Positions 35,486-49,010 of a stretch of 64,000 nucleotides of DNA are shown here, in pieces (within the stretch, counting starts at the first letter, position 1; each line of letters begins with the position of its first letter). The notes under the pieces were generated by a model, which worked only from the letters and a program-made list of their open reading frames with translations, was not told the origin of the DNA and made no database searches. Made by a program: the position numbers and the translations under genes. This stretch comes from Helopsaltes ochotensis (lineage: Eukaryota > Chordata > Aves > Passeriformes > Locustellidae). The stretch lies in assembly GCA_013400155.1 (NCBI GenBank), contig VXBM01000555.1, positions 460,471 through 524,470 on the forward strand, in the 5' to 3' direction.

Positions 35486-38400
35486 ATGTAGCAATGTTGC
35501 ATGCCAGAGTATCTGGTTATTTAAACTGAAATGGCAGGAAATTATTATGGTTTTGTGCATGAAAATAGGATAGTCAGATTTATACAATTACATTTGTAAG
35601 GTTTTGAAGAACTATTATAATTTTATGTAGCCATTTATTTGTAAAGTTTTGTAAGTTGTCTTTAATCTCTAGTCTACTTGCTTTGATGAGAAGACATACA
35701 GACATACATTATGGAAGCAATAATAATTGGATATTAAAAAATGCAGCTACGGTAACATACTTTGAAACATCGCAAGTGTTTGTGATATAGAATTCTGTTC
35801 TGACAGCCTTGAGCTGATAATAGCAATTATTGGAAAACTGAGCAACTGCATGTGTAGTGCCTAACTTTATTCCTACTGATTGTTAGTGGTTTGCTTCTGT
35901 GCACTTGAGAACTGAGTTTTATGCTTACTTCAGTGAAGCAACTCCACATTCTGATAACTGACTTGCTTTGGCAGGAGGAGAAAGAGTGCTTGCCACAGAT
36001 AGGATTAGTAATACCTCAGGATTATACGGAGAGACATGGAAGCAGGTACGTTGTAGAATTTTTAGCTTGATTGTAGTACGATTAGATTTCAAGCTTACTT
36101 TCAGATCTTGTGGACTTTCCCCAGTCAGCCACAGCCTCTCCTGCTCTTAGCTGGAAAGATCTGTGCTCAACTGAAAATTCATTGTAATCTGGGAAGTAGA
36201 ATTATTTAATCACTTCAGTAATTTGGGTATATTTAGGAAAGACATCAAGGAAAGATCTTTAATCCTTCATGGATCTTTGTGCAATGCAGTCTTAATTGTG
36301 TGAATCATCCATAGAGCACTTTTAAATGCAGATGTACTATAAAGATGTACTATAAAAATTGGCGTCTCAAAGACAACTTTAAAAATTACTGCTTGACCAT
36401 CAGTCTTTTGGGAACCACATCCTACTGTTTTCTGTGGGCTTTTGTGAAGTTATTCTGTAATTTCCTGTGCCTTAAAACACAAGGTTGGCCTAGTTATATG
36501 GAAAATTGGAAGTCACTATAACAAAAAAGTTTGAGATAGCATATACTGTTCCCTCCTGTTCAAGCCATGTCATAGGTCAGTGTACTGAAAGAAGAACGTG
36601 GAGTATAACCATCAGAACACAACTTGAATATTTTAACTGCAATATTTAGCTTTGCCATCGTGACAGGTTAATAAGAGGTCAGTACTTTGAAACACTAAGA
36701 CCTGATTAAAGCAAATCCATGACCTGAAGTATGGAAAAAATAAGTAGTTAGTCATGCGGTTCTTGGTATCTTGTCAAACCACAATAGCTCTTCAAGTATA
36801 ATTTCAGAATGTTCATCTTTATTTATTTCTTAGTTTTGAACTTTATGCTTTACTTGTGTATATGCAGCATAAAACTGCATATATTCTTCTTTGTTACAGT
36901 AGAGCTTTTTATAGAAACATGCAGAGTCTCTGCACATGTTGTAGAGATTTTTTTCTGGTGATCTCCAGGAGAAACAAAACAGTGTTTTTATTTTTAAATC
37001 TATGGCATTTTACAGTTACTCAAGACTTGCCTGACAACAGATACTTCACAGCTGTTGGTTTCTTTCTCAGAGACCTCAACACTAAACATCAACTGTCTGA
37101 CGTTCAGCACATGAAACTAGGGTCTGGATTCTCTGTGGGATGAACTTAAGTGCTGAAGGCCAAGATGTGAATTCTCACCTATGTTTCTAGGTCAGCAAAA
37201 TACCCTAATCACCTGAAGTCAAGCACTAGCTTTATTACTGTTCATGTCCGAAGGCATTTACATTGGCAAACCATAGCAGCTGTCATTCACATTTGAGGCT
37301 GTTTGGATTTAATAGTGTGTTTCCATGCTGCAAATTTTGCATTATTTTTAGTGCCAAACCTGTCACTGTAGGATTTCAGTCATACCACACTCTCAGGTGT
37401 TTTACCTGACTGATTTAGCATACTGAGGCAGGGAGAGAACTGGGAAATTTTTGATGTTGCAGTTTTTATTTTGTTTTTGTTAAGCTATTTGTCCTTTTGG
37501 TGAGTTGTGTGGTGAACTATAACAGTGTAATTTGGGAAAACTTGTGCTTTATGATGGTAGAAGCACAAGAGAGTCACTTCTATGGGCAGTATCGCTGTTT
37601 TTTTTTTTCCTTAATGGGATTCTGAAAGTGTCTTTCTGGAAACCTTGTGACTAAAGTCTGATGTGAAAACAATAACTCCAAGTATGTCCCTCATCTTTCT
37701 TATTATTAGTTGGCATGGACCTCTATACAGTTATGGTGTCCAAGGATAATTAGGCACTAAGATCAAATGGAATGCAAGTGGGAATGCAAGTCCTAAAGTT
37801 CAGAAAAGAGGAAGAAAGGTAGGAAACAGGTAACACTTTTCTGCAAGGTGTGAGGTAGAAGACTTTTGAGAAGTTTTTCCAGTATGGTAAGGTAGAGAAG
37901 GAAGTATTCAAAATAACAAGATGACTGTGCAAATTCAGCACGATATATGGACTTTTAAACCTGGCTTTTAATACATTTAATCAAGTTTTGCAGGAGTGAC
38001 ATTTGTTTCTAATGTACTTGTTTTTCATGCAAAACTCAATTTTGTTGCTCTTCTAGCAGTGTGTTTCTCTGTTGCTTATTACCTAGGTTATAGTTATTAG
38101 TATTTTAAAAACTTTTTGAATTTGAAGCTTCTCTGGAGAGTGTGAAACACACACCTTAGGTTTTCTATATTTACAGCTACTCTCGTTGCTATTTAAACAA
38201 TTACTCCTGCTTTTTGTTGGGAAGACTTAAATTTATCATTTTAATCACAATTTTAATCATAATTTTAATGCCATGGTGCATTTTATGAATTTCTTAATAA
38301 CTGGCTCTATCAACCAGCATTTTAGGTAAGCAGACTATAAAGCAACAATGACTTTTTAAGTGGCAGCCTTACAGCTATCTCACATGCATCTTGTTACCCA

Positions 38401-41400
38401 TGTGTCTGTTAATTGCTTTGGTGATACTAGAAAAGTGATATGTGTGTATCAGAAGTGCAGGAAAAACTGGAAAAAAAAAAAAAGGAAGAGGACTGAATTT
38501 CATTCATTATGCGTGAAAGCAATAATTAAGTAAAAGTGAGTGAAAAGTAACAAATTAAAATTTGAATTCTGAAATTGTAAGCATAAAAACACTAACTCAG
38601 AGAAAAGGAGGATCAAATGGAAGCAGTTTTCTCTAGTTGAATAGCAATTTCCTGGATGTGATATCTTGATTTTACTCTGAAATATTAAAAAATGTTTTAT
38701 TAAATGAGAAAAAAATACTTTTTACTCAATTGGGTTTTGAACGGCTGTGTGATTTTTTTGACCTTAAAACATCATGCTTGTAGAGGATAAATCTCTTGTT
38801 AACATGCCTTGCACTTTCACTTACTGGATGACATTGGATACCCCTAAAGAGTGCAGAGCTTCTGCCAGGAAAAGACCATGAAGTTTGTCCAAAAAATACA
38901 GATCCCAAGCAGGCAGTTTTCCAAAAGTCTGTGACATTTTTGCATAAAAACCAGGAAACTCACATAGGCCAAAATTATTCTCATCTTGAATACTGAAGGC
39001 ACTTTTAATTAGAGGAGACATTTCAAGTTGGAAAATAGTATATTTTGTCTTTTACTAACTAACATTTGTCTTGATGTTAAAGTACAAATATTTCCAATGT
39101 GATTTCATAATCACAGTAGTGCAACACAGGGCATAGCTACTACTATTAATTTCATTTGATTAAAGTTTTTTTAGTTTCATCATGGAATGGAATTTAGAAA
39201 TGTGGCTTTTCCTAGCATTTTTAATTTTAGTACATGCAAGAGAGTGAGATAATAAAGCATGCAAATTTTAAATCCAACTGAGGACATTGCAAATTACTAT
39301 ATTGTAGAAGCAGATGGAGAATTAATCTTTCATTCAACTCAATAAAATAAAAAGTTAAACCTTAATTATAATCTTGCCTGCTGCTGCTGTTGTATCAACA
39401 ATTATGCTACAGCTATGCCTATGGCATTTTTCATGGAATAGTGTGTCAGTGATTCCTATCCAATGATAAATTGCCCTTACTCCACTCTTACAATGATGCT
39501 TCTCTAGAAATAAAGAGGTTAATTTTATTAGGCATTTACTTGCTTGGAATAATTTCCCTTTTATTGTAATTAGTCATTACAAATATTGAGGGATTGCTTT
39601 GAATTTTAACAACTGTTAGTGGCATTTGTAACAAATTTTATTTCTAAAAGTTTTCGGAATGACTGCACTATTTCTTATAAATGTGGAAAATTTCATCATT
39701 TTTCTAAAGCATATACCATGTTGCTAATAGGTTCCATTATTTGATTTAATTGATTCATATGGATTATATCTTTACATATTGATATTTTCATTCTTTTTTA
39801 CTAGATATTAGCTTATTTAGCGTTTCTGCAATTGAAAAGGAAGAAATGGAAATTGATGGGACTGAAGACTAATCAAAATTATTTCCTTTCCAGAATCTTA
39901 ATGTTGCCAGTTGGCCTCTGGATTTTGATTTCAGTTGTCTTGTGGATTAAATGGTTCTGCAGATGACCAGTCTTTTCTTACAGAGCAATAAGATTTTTTT
40001 TCCCATTCCTTTTAAAAGATCTCTCATTTGTCAGCCTTTCCTCCTTTTTTTTTAATCCCAGGGACTGGCCCAGCACCTGGAGTGCCTGATTTGACTCTCT
40101 AAAATTTGGTGAGATGTCTTTTGGGACTGGGAGTGTGAGAGGGTGCTATGTGAATAGTATTCATGCTTACTTGTTTACATGTATACATAATCTTTCTTTT
40201 GTGGCTCCATTGTGTATATTTGGTACAGATACATGGGCTTTGAAAATTCTGTCGGTTTCTGTTTCAGGAATCTTGCACACATCTCACACATCTGCTGTCA
40301 TTCATCTGAGATGAATGATGATGATCTTTTTCTGCTGCAGGAATGGTATTTTCCTTTCCCTGTAAACCCTCTGTGTTTGCTCAGTCCTTGTGTTTCAGAG
40401 TTATTCCATTTTAAATTATTTCAAGGTAACCTGGTGTCTCTTGTGTTTTCTAGATAATTAAAAAGATAGATGTTGCATGATTAATATAGTAACTATTATA
40501 TGTTGTTTCTCAGTTGGGGTTTTCCTTTTTTTTTAATGCTCCCTGAATGGGTATAGGACCTGATTATTTTAGCTGAATTAGAAATTAATGATGTTTCATA
40601 ATTTTCAAATACTGTTTCTTGAATATTAGTGGCTTAATTCCTATTTGGCTAACTCCTCAGTAAGGAGAAGATTTTGCTGAAAAATATGTGAAAACATTAA
40701 GTATAACTCAGTAATCCTCTTATCTAATCTTGCTGGAGCTTAACTATGAGGTAGAGTTCTCTTCTGACACAATTGTATAATTACTACTTTTTGAGCTATC
40801 CTTTCTGAGGATTTAGATCACAGTGCAAAACTGTGTTTCTTGCAGAGCAATAAAATACATGTGTCAAAACTATAGTGACATTTCAATTCCATTCAAATAC
40901 CTTGGTATATGAGCTCTTTTGTACTGCAGACTTCAGGATAATAGAGACCTCCATGAAGTTGCTAGGATAACAGAGGTGCAGGAGGCATGACAGCATGGAG
41001 TTTGTGTGCAGTAATGTAGCCTGCATCACATGGGTTTTGGTATGTTATTGGAGGGTATCATATAGTGGACTGTAATTGTAAGCCGAAAATATCCAGTTAT
41101 GTTTGCGACTGGTGCAATATAAAACCAGAATTATAGTAAAGTAGGGCAAGAACCTGAGCAGTGGAGAAAAAATAGGATAATCATTTACATTCTTTATTTC
41201 TGTGATGTATAGCAATTCACTCCTGCAGTCTTCTTTCATAATCATTTTCAGCACAGGAAGAAGGATCTGAGATCTTTCTTTTCCCCCTTTGTTGCCAGCA
41301 CTAGTGAAAGGTGTAGGAGACTGCTTTTCAAGCAGTTGTATCTGTAGTTATGCTGGTCCATCTATAATGAAGGCATGAAAATCGATGTGTTCACATCTGG

Positions 41401-43287
41401 CTTAATAACAGTCCTGCAAATCTTATCAGCTATCGAGTGATCCCCTCAAATCTTCCTTTTGCTTCAGGGCACGCAGTTGCTGTTGCACAGACATTCACAG
41501 CCATGTTTCCACCTGTGTTAGAGCCAGGGCAAGATTAGACTTCATTAGGTCACTACGAGGAACAAGAAGTTTTAATCTTGATGACAAGTTCCTGAGGTTT
41601 AATTTTACTGTTCAGAGCACAAGCATAATATTTAAGTTTGTCTTCAATCACCTAAGTCCTTTTGTCCTCTAGATGCTGATACTGGGGGCCTCTAACCATG
41701 CTAAACTTTTTTCTCAAAAGCATCATGTTGGAAATGGGGTATTGCATCCTGCAGGCATTTTCTTTTCCTTTAAGATTAGACAAAGTGAGGCATTTTTTAG
41801 TAGCACTTTATGTTTCCTTTTTCCTTGGGTGATTTTTTAAAAGGTTTTTTTCCTCAGTGAACTCATCTGTTATTTCCTAAAGCCTCAGTTCAATGTAAAG
41901 TTTTTGGAAGCAAAAGACTTCAGAGAAGCCTTACTGTTAATAACTGGCAGTCTGATCTATTTCTTTGTGCTCTAAAAAATGAATATCATGGACTGGAGTT
42001 TCTGCACCTGAAACTGATGATTAAATCTATCAGTTCTGTAATTGCTGAAAAAATGAAGTTTTAAACTGCAGGCTATCAGTGTCTTCTTCAGTGCATATTA
42101 CTGACTACCTGGAATTTAATCATTTTATGTATGCAGCCAACATAGTATTTTCTGCTAGATTCTGTAACAAGTGGTTCTTGGAGCTTTACTCATGATTGTA
42201 TAAACAATATAATATTAAACATGGCTAACTGGAAGTTTCAGATTAGTATCACAGAACACAAGTTTTTCTCTGGTACATTTCTCTGCTGATTGTTTAAGTT
42301 GTCTGTATTTATTCCAAATGTGTTGCACTCGGAAGAGAAAAATATTTAGTAACATTACTTTGCCCCCTTTTGGGTCCAAGACCCAAAATAAAGGAAATAA
42401 TGAGTATCTTCTTTCAGGATAAACTAAACTTTCTCAAAACATCCTTACTTTTTACTGCTGTTACCTTTGGTAGTCAGTCTCATTTTCCATCCAAGAACCT
42501 ATGTTGTTAAGTTTTCCCTGAGACCACACAATTTGTAGACATGTTTAGATTGGGAATTACATGCCTTTTCGAGTAACAGTGGTTTGGGGCTGTTTTCTCT
42601 CACACATCGTCACAAATATGTCTCTATCAGCAGTAGCAGATCTGTGGTAGTGGAAGGAGATTTAATGCTACAGACACCCATCTACTCTAGCGACCACACA
42701 ATGACACATTTTACTTATTCAAAAAGTTACACTGTGCTGTCAAGAGTCAGTTACCAGTCCTTAGAACAAGAAGTACAAAATCACACTCCTGAAATTAGCT
42801 GAGCTCCAAGTCTGAAGACAAAAAAATAAAAGATTTGTGGCTCTGAAGGTGTGCTTAAAGAGAGCGGAATTGATTGGAAAAGAGGTGGCAACTAGGTAAT
42901 ATGTAAAGAAGAGTGTTTTTGTGAAGCATAAATAAACAATGAACATATGAACAATATTGTTCAGCCTTTTCAAGCAAGTTTATTAATATATTTCTACTTG
43001 GTCATACGAATTCATATGGACTTTGGAGGTTGAATATACTTCAAAGTAAATTAAATAGTTTCTTGTTTTGTAGTTCTCTCTTTCTCTAATTTACTGTGTG
43101 AAAAAATATATATGTTATACATTCACGTACAAGGCAATTATGAAGTATATGCTGCTGTTATATTCTTCATTGTATTAGATTTGCTACCTTTCGTATTCTT
43201 AATGAAATGTAATGTAGTTTGTAAGATGCTAATTTTTTTTTTGAGTTTTTTTGTAGTTTTTTTCCTCATTTTTCCCCTGGAGCAAAA
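35486..43287. other. Long AT-rich non-coding stretch
   Basis: No gene, RNA or transposon is recognised over about 7.8 kb. Small features: a three-fold imperfect 'attttaatcA' repetition at about 38238-38270, and a 12-13 base A-run at about 38471-38483. Frames reach 95 codons without domain content. Confidence 0.6.
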
Positions 43288-43420
43288 GTTGTTTTTTTGT
43301 TGTTTTTTTGTTGTTTTTTTGTTGGTTTTTTGTTGGTTTTTTTGTTGGTTTTTTGTTTTTTTTTGTTGGGTTTTTGTTGGTTTTTTGTTGGTTTTTTGTT
43401 GGTTTGTTTTGGTTTTTTTT
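43288..43420. repeat. T/G-rich repeat, GTTGGTTTTTT-like units
   Basis: The plus strand is made only of T and G. It begins as (GTTGTTTTTTT) units and changes to (GTTGGTTTTTT) units of about 10-12 bases with variable T-run length. A plus-strand frame through it (within 43112-43438) reads only F, V, L, W, C and G and is a by-product of the repeat. Confidence 0.85.
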
Positions 43421-44050
43421 AATTTTTATTTAATATAACAATCTAGGGAATTTGGATCTGTTCAGTACATTACTTTTTTTCAATTTTTTTGTTGTTCAAA
43501 TTACTTTAAATTGTTTGCCTGTGTAGGTGCTTTTTTTAAAAACAGCTTTTGGAGCCAGTAAATTGATCATGTGTCTGCAGGCTTATTATGAAATGTAAGG
43601 GCTTCCTATGGAAAGCTGTGTAAGGGTGCTCTTTTTAGCAATCTCCTACAGACTCTTTAGTGGTCAAGGGGAGGAAAACCAGTTTGCAGAAGCATTTGAA
43701 GGCGACCATTTCACTGTTATAAACAGGCACACTGCAGAGTATTCTCATGTTTGTCAGGGATGTTTGACGTTAGAGACGTTAGTATTTTTAGTGTACCTCT
43801 TTTGTGGCACAAGCTTTTTTTTTTTTGTGGAAAAGGATTGGAAGATAAATGTATCTTTACATCTGGTTTTACTGAAAAGGCTAAAGAGCCATTAATTTTA
43901 TTATTTCTTTAGTAATGTGTATTACTAAAAAAGTCATAATTTCATTCTAGAGAAATGGTTGGCAAAGTTAAGGGTAAAATACGTCTGGGTACCCATGGTG
44001 TGATAAAAAATCTTCATATTACTATTGCCATGGCATCCAGTCATGCAGTA
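43421..44050. other. AT-rich spacer
   Basis: Contains an 11-base T-run at about 43816-43826 and nothing else recognised. A plus-strand frame at 43955-44398 runs out of this spacer into the antisense of the following CR1 and is not a gene. Confidence 0.6.
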
Positions 44051-44577
44051 CAGAATCATAGAATGGTCTGGGATGGAAAGGACCTTAAAGATCTTCTAGT
44101 TCCAACTCCCCTCATCATAAGCAGGGATGCCATTCACTGGATAAGGTTGCTCAGAGCCACATGCAATTTAGCCTACAACACTGTCAGGGATGGGGCATCC
44201 CCAGCTTCTCTGGGCAATTTGTTCCAGTGCCTCACCACCCTCATTGTAAGGAATATCTTCCTAATATCTTATCTAAATCTCTCCCCTCTTAGTTTAAAAC
44301 CATTCCCTCTTGTCCTATCACTCTCTTCCTGTGTAAAAAGTTGCTCTCCCTTTTTCTTTATAGAGAAAGGGGAAGGCCCCTGCTGGAGGGCAGAGTAGAG
44401 GGAAGGATCACTTTGCTGGGCTGCAGGTGCACACTATTGGCTCATCTCCAGGTTTCCATACAGAATACCCTCAAGTCCTTCTCCACAGGACTGCTCTCAG
44501 TTCTACTTCTAGTCTGTACTCATGTCTCTGATTGCCCTGAACCTGGCAGAGAACCTTGAACTTGGACTTGTTGAATT

Positions 44578-44844
44578 TCATAAGGCTGTCATGGCCCGTT
44601 TCTCAAGTTTTTCTAGATCCCTCTGGATGACATTCCATGATTCTGTTATGTTAACAGCACCACTCAACTTTGTGTCATCTGCAAACCTGCTGAGTGTGCA
44701 GTCGATCTCACTGTCTGTTTCATTGATGAAGATGTTGAAGAGCACCCATCCCAAGAGAGAGCCCTGAGGGACATTACTTCCACTGACCTGCATCTGGGCA
44801 TAGAGCCTTATACCACAGCTGTCTGGCTGTGTCCATCCAGACAA
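44578..44844 (-). pseudogene. CR1 RT palm remnant with retained FADD box
   Basis: On the minus strand the frame reads VPQGSLLGWVLFNIFIN, then an acidic-to-basic stretch, then SRFADDTKLSGAV. These are the RT block before the catalytic box (VPQGS) and the catalytic F/YADD box itself, in the correct order and spacing. Both aspartates of the box are intact, unlike the FVDN of the copy at 5.3 kb. The frame loses the family pattern near its end. It is a fragment of the dead CR1. Confidence 0.85.
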
Positions 44845-45085
44845 TTCCTTATCCCCCTATTTGAAGTTTACCCTTCAAATGTATGTCAAAGGATTTAAAG
44901 AAATCCAGGTAGATTATATTAGTTTATCTTCCCTTTGTTGACTTTTGCTGTCCCTCAGTCACTGAAGGCCGCTGTGTCAGAGGTTGGTCAGGCAAAATTT
45001 GGACTTAGTAAAACCTTTCTGGCTGTCTTGGATAATTTCCTTATCTTGTATCTATGTATGTACCTTAACAGGCTTCTGTGAGAAT

Positions 45086-45298
45086 CTACCTCATGATTTT
45101 CCCAAGCTCAGAGATAAGGCTCACTAGTCTGTAGTCCCTGGGTCTCCCTTTGTGTTTTTTAAAAGTAGAAGTGATGTTACCCTTTTTCCTGCCACAGTAA
45201 ACTTTGACTGCCATGACTTTTCTGATATGATTGAGAGGTATTGCAGGCTTGGCAAAAACCTTAGCCAGGACCCTGGGATGCATCTCATCAGGCCTCAC
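45086..45298 (-). pseudogene. CR1 RT N-terminal remnant
   Basis: The frame reads DEMHPRVLAKV, KKGNITSTFKKHKG and PRDYRLVSLISELGKIM, corresponding to the N-terminal RT blocks of CR1 (typically 'GMHPRVL', 'FKKGKK' and 'NYRPVSLTS...GK'). It lies upstream of the FADD frame in element orientation, separated by frameshifts and stops, as expected for one decayed ORF2. Confidence 0.8.
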
Positions 45299-46020
45299 AG
45301 ACTTGTGGCTCTTCAGTTTCCTTGTGTGGTCCTAAACCTGCTCTTAGTTTACAGTGAGTGAGACTTCACTCCAACACTCACTTAGAGGTTCATGGACTGG
45401 AGAGAGTGAGAAGCGAGAAGCCTGAAGTGCTTTAGTGAAGCCAGTGAAGTCTGAGGCAAACCCCAGCCTTTTCCATATCCATAGTCACCAGTTCTGCCTT
45501 CACATTTACAGAGATTATATATTTACCTTGGACTTTCTTTTCTGACTGATGCACTTAACAGAATCCCCACTTGGTATTCAGGTCTCTTGCCAAGTCCCAT
45601 TGTATCTGTGCCTTAGCTTTTGTTAGTCTATCCCAACACATCTGAACCATATCCCTCTACCTTTCCCAGGCCACATGTACCTGCTTCTACTGGCTGTGCA
45701 TTTCTTTCTTATTCCTCAGTTTCTCTTCAAACCTTACAGGTTTCCAGTTTGCCTTGTTTGATTTCCTAAACGTCAGGATGGATGGTTTTTGTGCTCTAAG
45801 ATAAGTGTCCTTAAAGAATTGCTAGTTACTATCACCTTCTTTGTCCCTAAGAATAATTTACCAGGGGATCTCACCCACTAATTCTTTGCTCTTTAAAAAT
45901 TCAAATTGACTTTGTTCTTTGCTAGGCCTGCATTCTTCAGGATCACACACTGAGCAGGGATGTGGTCACTACAGGCCAGACTGCTCCAGCCTTAAGCCCT
46001 CTAATGAGCTCATCATGTAC

Positions 46021-48129
46021 GAAGAAGTGAAGAAAAGTGAAAATTAAAAGCTAGGATTTCTACTCGGTGCTCATGTTTCAGGGTGTAATTTCTAAATTTA
46101 ATATTTAGGTCTTTGTAAAACTTAGAAAAAGATTGGTCCATGACTGAGATAAAGGACAAAATCATAATTACAAATTAATGACAATTATTTGAATGAAATA
46201 GTTCTCTATAATGTTTTTTTAACATAGGTTTGTGCATAAATTTAACTTGTGGATAAAATTGGAGTATTTCTAGTGCCTCAGCATTGTCTAAACCTAGCAT
46301 ACTGTGTGTAATTGGTTGCTGTAAAAATATATACTCTCATATGACAGATTCTGCTATTAAAATGCCCAGCCATTTTTTAGTTTTTTAGGCAAGAATGGGG
46401 TTTTCTTGGTGTGAAAAGGCCAGCCTGTCTTTTAACATTATGTCTAACTAATACATAATCTATTTATCTAAAACAAAAATAACTGAAATGCAAAATCAAC
46501 GAAACTCTAGTATGTTAGTTGTGGTTGCTGAATTTAACGTTGCCTTAGCATTAGCACAGTGTTTTCTACATTTAATCATTTGTAAATTAAGTCTACATTT
46601 CTCAAGCTAGAAATTAAAATCTAGTGCATCCTTAGGATCTTCATCAGTTTTATTCCTTCACTTGTTAAAATGGAAAAATTTATGGGTCTGTTGTGAAAGG
46701 GCAAAAGGAAGATGTGTGTGAGACGTCCTTTTAGCTATGGTCATTGCAGATGACCATAGGGAAAACTAATCATTGTTCATTGTTAGTTCAGAACATAACT
46801 TATGGGATACAGAGTAAAATGTATGGATAATAAAAAGGTAGTGAGTATTTTTTCATCGTATTTTTTCAACAAGCGCAGTACATTTTGTGTCTTTATTAAA
46901 TGTGAGCCCTTTAGAGAAATATATACCAAAGATTGTATTCTGTGAATATCTGTGACCCAAATTAAGGAACCTGCATGCTCTTATTTCTGAGTGATATTAT
47001 GGAATGTTGGACTTTGCTACTGCAGTCCTTAAAATGTTGTAGAAAGGGTTTTGTGTTTTAAGAAGTCTGTTTTGCACAGTAATTGTTCCTAGAGAATAGC
47101 AGAAGGCAACATCCCTTTCACTCAGTTTTTGCCAGATTTCAAGTATCTGTTGTGCTTTCAGCTTTGCTAAAGCAGTTCTCAAAAATTTTGATATAATCTC
47201 AAACAGTGTTTTGTTTCATTTCTACACGAAACAACATGTATTCTGAGGTAGACATTGACAATTTCCAAGCTGAAACTTAGGGAGTAGGAGTTTTCTAAAT
47301 TTATATTGCAAGGGAGGAAGAGGTGAACTAAGGGTTCATTATTAGTGTTTTATGATAATACACACCACTGTGCAAGTGGCGTGACAGCAGCCAGGTGGCT
47401 GTATTGGCCTTTTATCCACAGCATCAGTCTCAATGTGCAAATCACAGATGGATTTCCAAAGTATTGTGTGGCCTGAGCAGGCAGACAATGTCCACAGCAT
47501 GTATTTTTGTACACTTTTCTTTCCAGGTTTTTCTATCCAGTTAATAAGCTGTTGGAAATGAAAGTGGTCAGTAAACCAGACAAAATCAAGTTGACTTGTG
47601 TGATTCTTTACACAGGATTAGACAGTGTTTTAATAACATAAGAGCAGGGGAAGGTGGTATAATAGCATATAATATTTAAGATGGTAAACATAATATTATT
47701 GATTATCGATAATGTAGCTGGTTTATATTTTCTTCTTATCCATAGAGAAAATATAAGTGAAATATTTAGCAGGTGCTACACAGAGGTATCTTGCTTTTCA
47801 CTTGAGTTTGGTTTCCTGCATACTGCTGTTAATATGACATTTATGTTTATATTTTATATTGAAGAAATAATAGTAAATTTCTAGCATTTTAAATAAATAG
47901 TTTTGTACTGAATTATACTGTAAGTATTTAAAGTATGCTTCCTTAAAATCTTTTTTTAAAAAATCTATAATTAGCAGCTTTCCTGTCAGGGATTGGTGTG
48001 AATTTAAGCTGCTTCTTCTATCTCAGCTCATAGTTAGATTGCTTAAATGTATAGAATCAGAGCAACCACCATATTAATGGCAAATGATGTAGAAGTATTT
48101 AAGACATATAACAAAGCCTGTTGCAAGAA
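46021..48129. other. AT-rich non-coding stretch
   Basis: No gene or repeat family is recognised. Frames are under 70 codons. A slightly GC-richer patch near 47370-47490 is unassigned. Confidence 0.6.
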
Positions 48130-48360
48130 ACCTGGTGATTCAGCCTCTCCTCCATTCTCCATCACCTTACTGCTGCTTTTGCAGCCCCTACTTTATCAGC
48201 TTTTCTCTTAGGATCTTTTATGAGACAGTGTCAAAAGCTTTTCTAATGTCAAGATAGAAAATACAAATTACTCTTCTGTTGTCTGGCACTATCAATGGCA
48301 GCTGCTTCCTGACTGAAGATGAAGTTTGAACAAAAGAACTTCTATCAATATTTTTTGAAA
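48130..48360 (-). mobile_element. Old CR1 (or related LINE) RT fragment
   Basis: On the minus strand a frame ends in CIFYLDIRKAFDTVS, the RT motif-A block with its catalytic aspartate. In plus coordinates the diagnostic string is 'tatgagacagtgtcaaaagc' near 48219. Flanking similarity is weak, so it is an old copy and its boundaries are approximate. It cannot be the upstream part of the CR1 tail at 48.66 kb, because in minus orientation RT sequence should lie at higher coordinates than the tail. Confidence 0.65.
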
Positions 48361-48654
48361 ATAATGCAGAGTGAGAAATGATGGAGTATGAGATGGAGCC
48401 CACTGTCATGGTGGGCTATTGAGAGAAATGGTAGGCTATAACTACCAGATAGGCGTTTTTTCCTGGGAAATAAAAACTGGAATGCAGGAAGCTCTGGTAA
48501 AATGCAGAATGCAGTCTGGTAAAAAGGAATGAATCAGTGAAGATTGAATAAGTTAATACTTGAGAGGAACTTCTGGAAGAATTGCGTCTAAGCTTATTAG
48601 AGTGCTCTGTGAGTAACTTCTGTTTCACCACCAGACAGCACAGAGGAATGAGTT

Positions 48655-49010
48655 GAACTCAGAATCCCAGAAACGTTGATGTATCTGATCCAACCACCCT
48701 GTTTAAATAGAGGAGCTGTTTTCCTGGGACCACACTGAGATATTCTTGTAGATCTTCAAGTTTTAAGACTCCACCACCTCTGTGGGTACCTTGCTCAGGT
48801 ACTCAGTCACTCTCACAGCAAAGAATGTTTCCAACGTTCATACAGCATTTCCTGTATTTTAATTCGGACCCACTGCCTCTGGTCCTGCAGTTGGGCACCA
48901 GTGAAAAGACCTGGTCATATTTTTTATTATCCCTCCATTTCAGGTATACCTTCACCACCATCCCTTCAGGTATTTGCATTAAAAATGGCTTCTATGCCAT
49001 TACATACTGT
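48655..49010 (-). mobile_element. Old CR1 LINE 3' region
   Basis: On the plus strand one reads, in order, 'cagaatcccagaa' (decayed tail), 'actccaccacctctgtgg', 'tcactctcacagcaaagaat' and 'ctgcctctggtcctgcagtt', then 'gtgaaaagacctggtc'. This is the inverse of the CR1 3' UTR and its upstream region. Divergence is clearly greater than in the 44 kb copy. The upper boundary is uncertain. Confidence 0.75.

Larger units (their letters stand above)
44051..46020 (-). mobile_element. CR1 LINE, longest copy in window, about 2 kb
   Basis: Read on the minus strand it is collinear with CR1 from the endonuclease/RT junction to the 3' end. In plus coordinates: tail 'cagaatcatagaatggtctg' at 44051; 3' UTR 'gggatggggcatccccagc' near 44189; RT catalytic box at 44671-44686; 'ttccttatccccctattt' near 44846; RT N-terminal blocks near 45090-45300; and endonuclease-side sequence to about 46020, where similarity fades. 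It is 5'-truncated, as usual. Several frames remain open for 60-90 codons but the ORF as a whole is broken. Confidence 0.92.

Noticed and set aside
43955..44398. 147-codon plus-strand frame
   Set aside because: From 44051 on it is the antisense of the CR1 tail and 3' UTR; the preceding part has no domain and no support.
48130..49010. Reading the 48.2 and 48.7 kb pieces as one CR1 element
   Set aside because: In minus orientation the RT part must lie at higher coordinates than the tail; here the order is reversed, so they are separate copies or rearranged.
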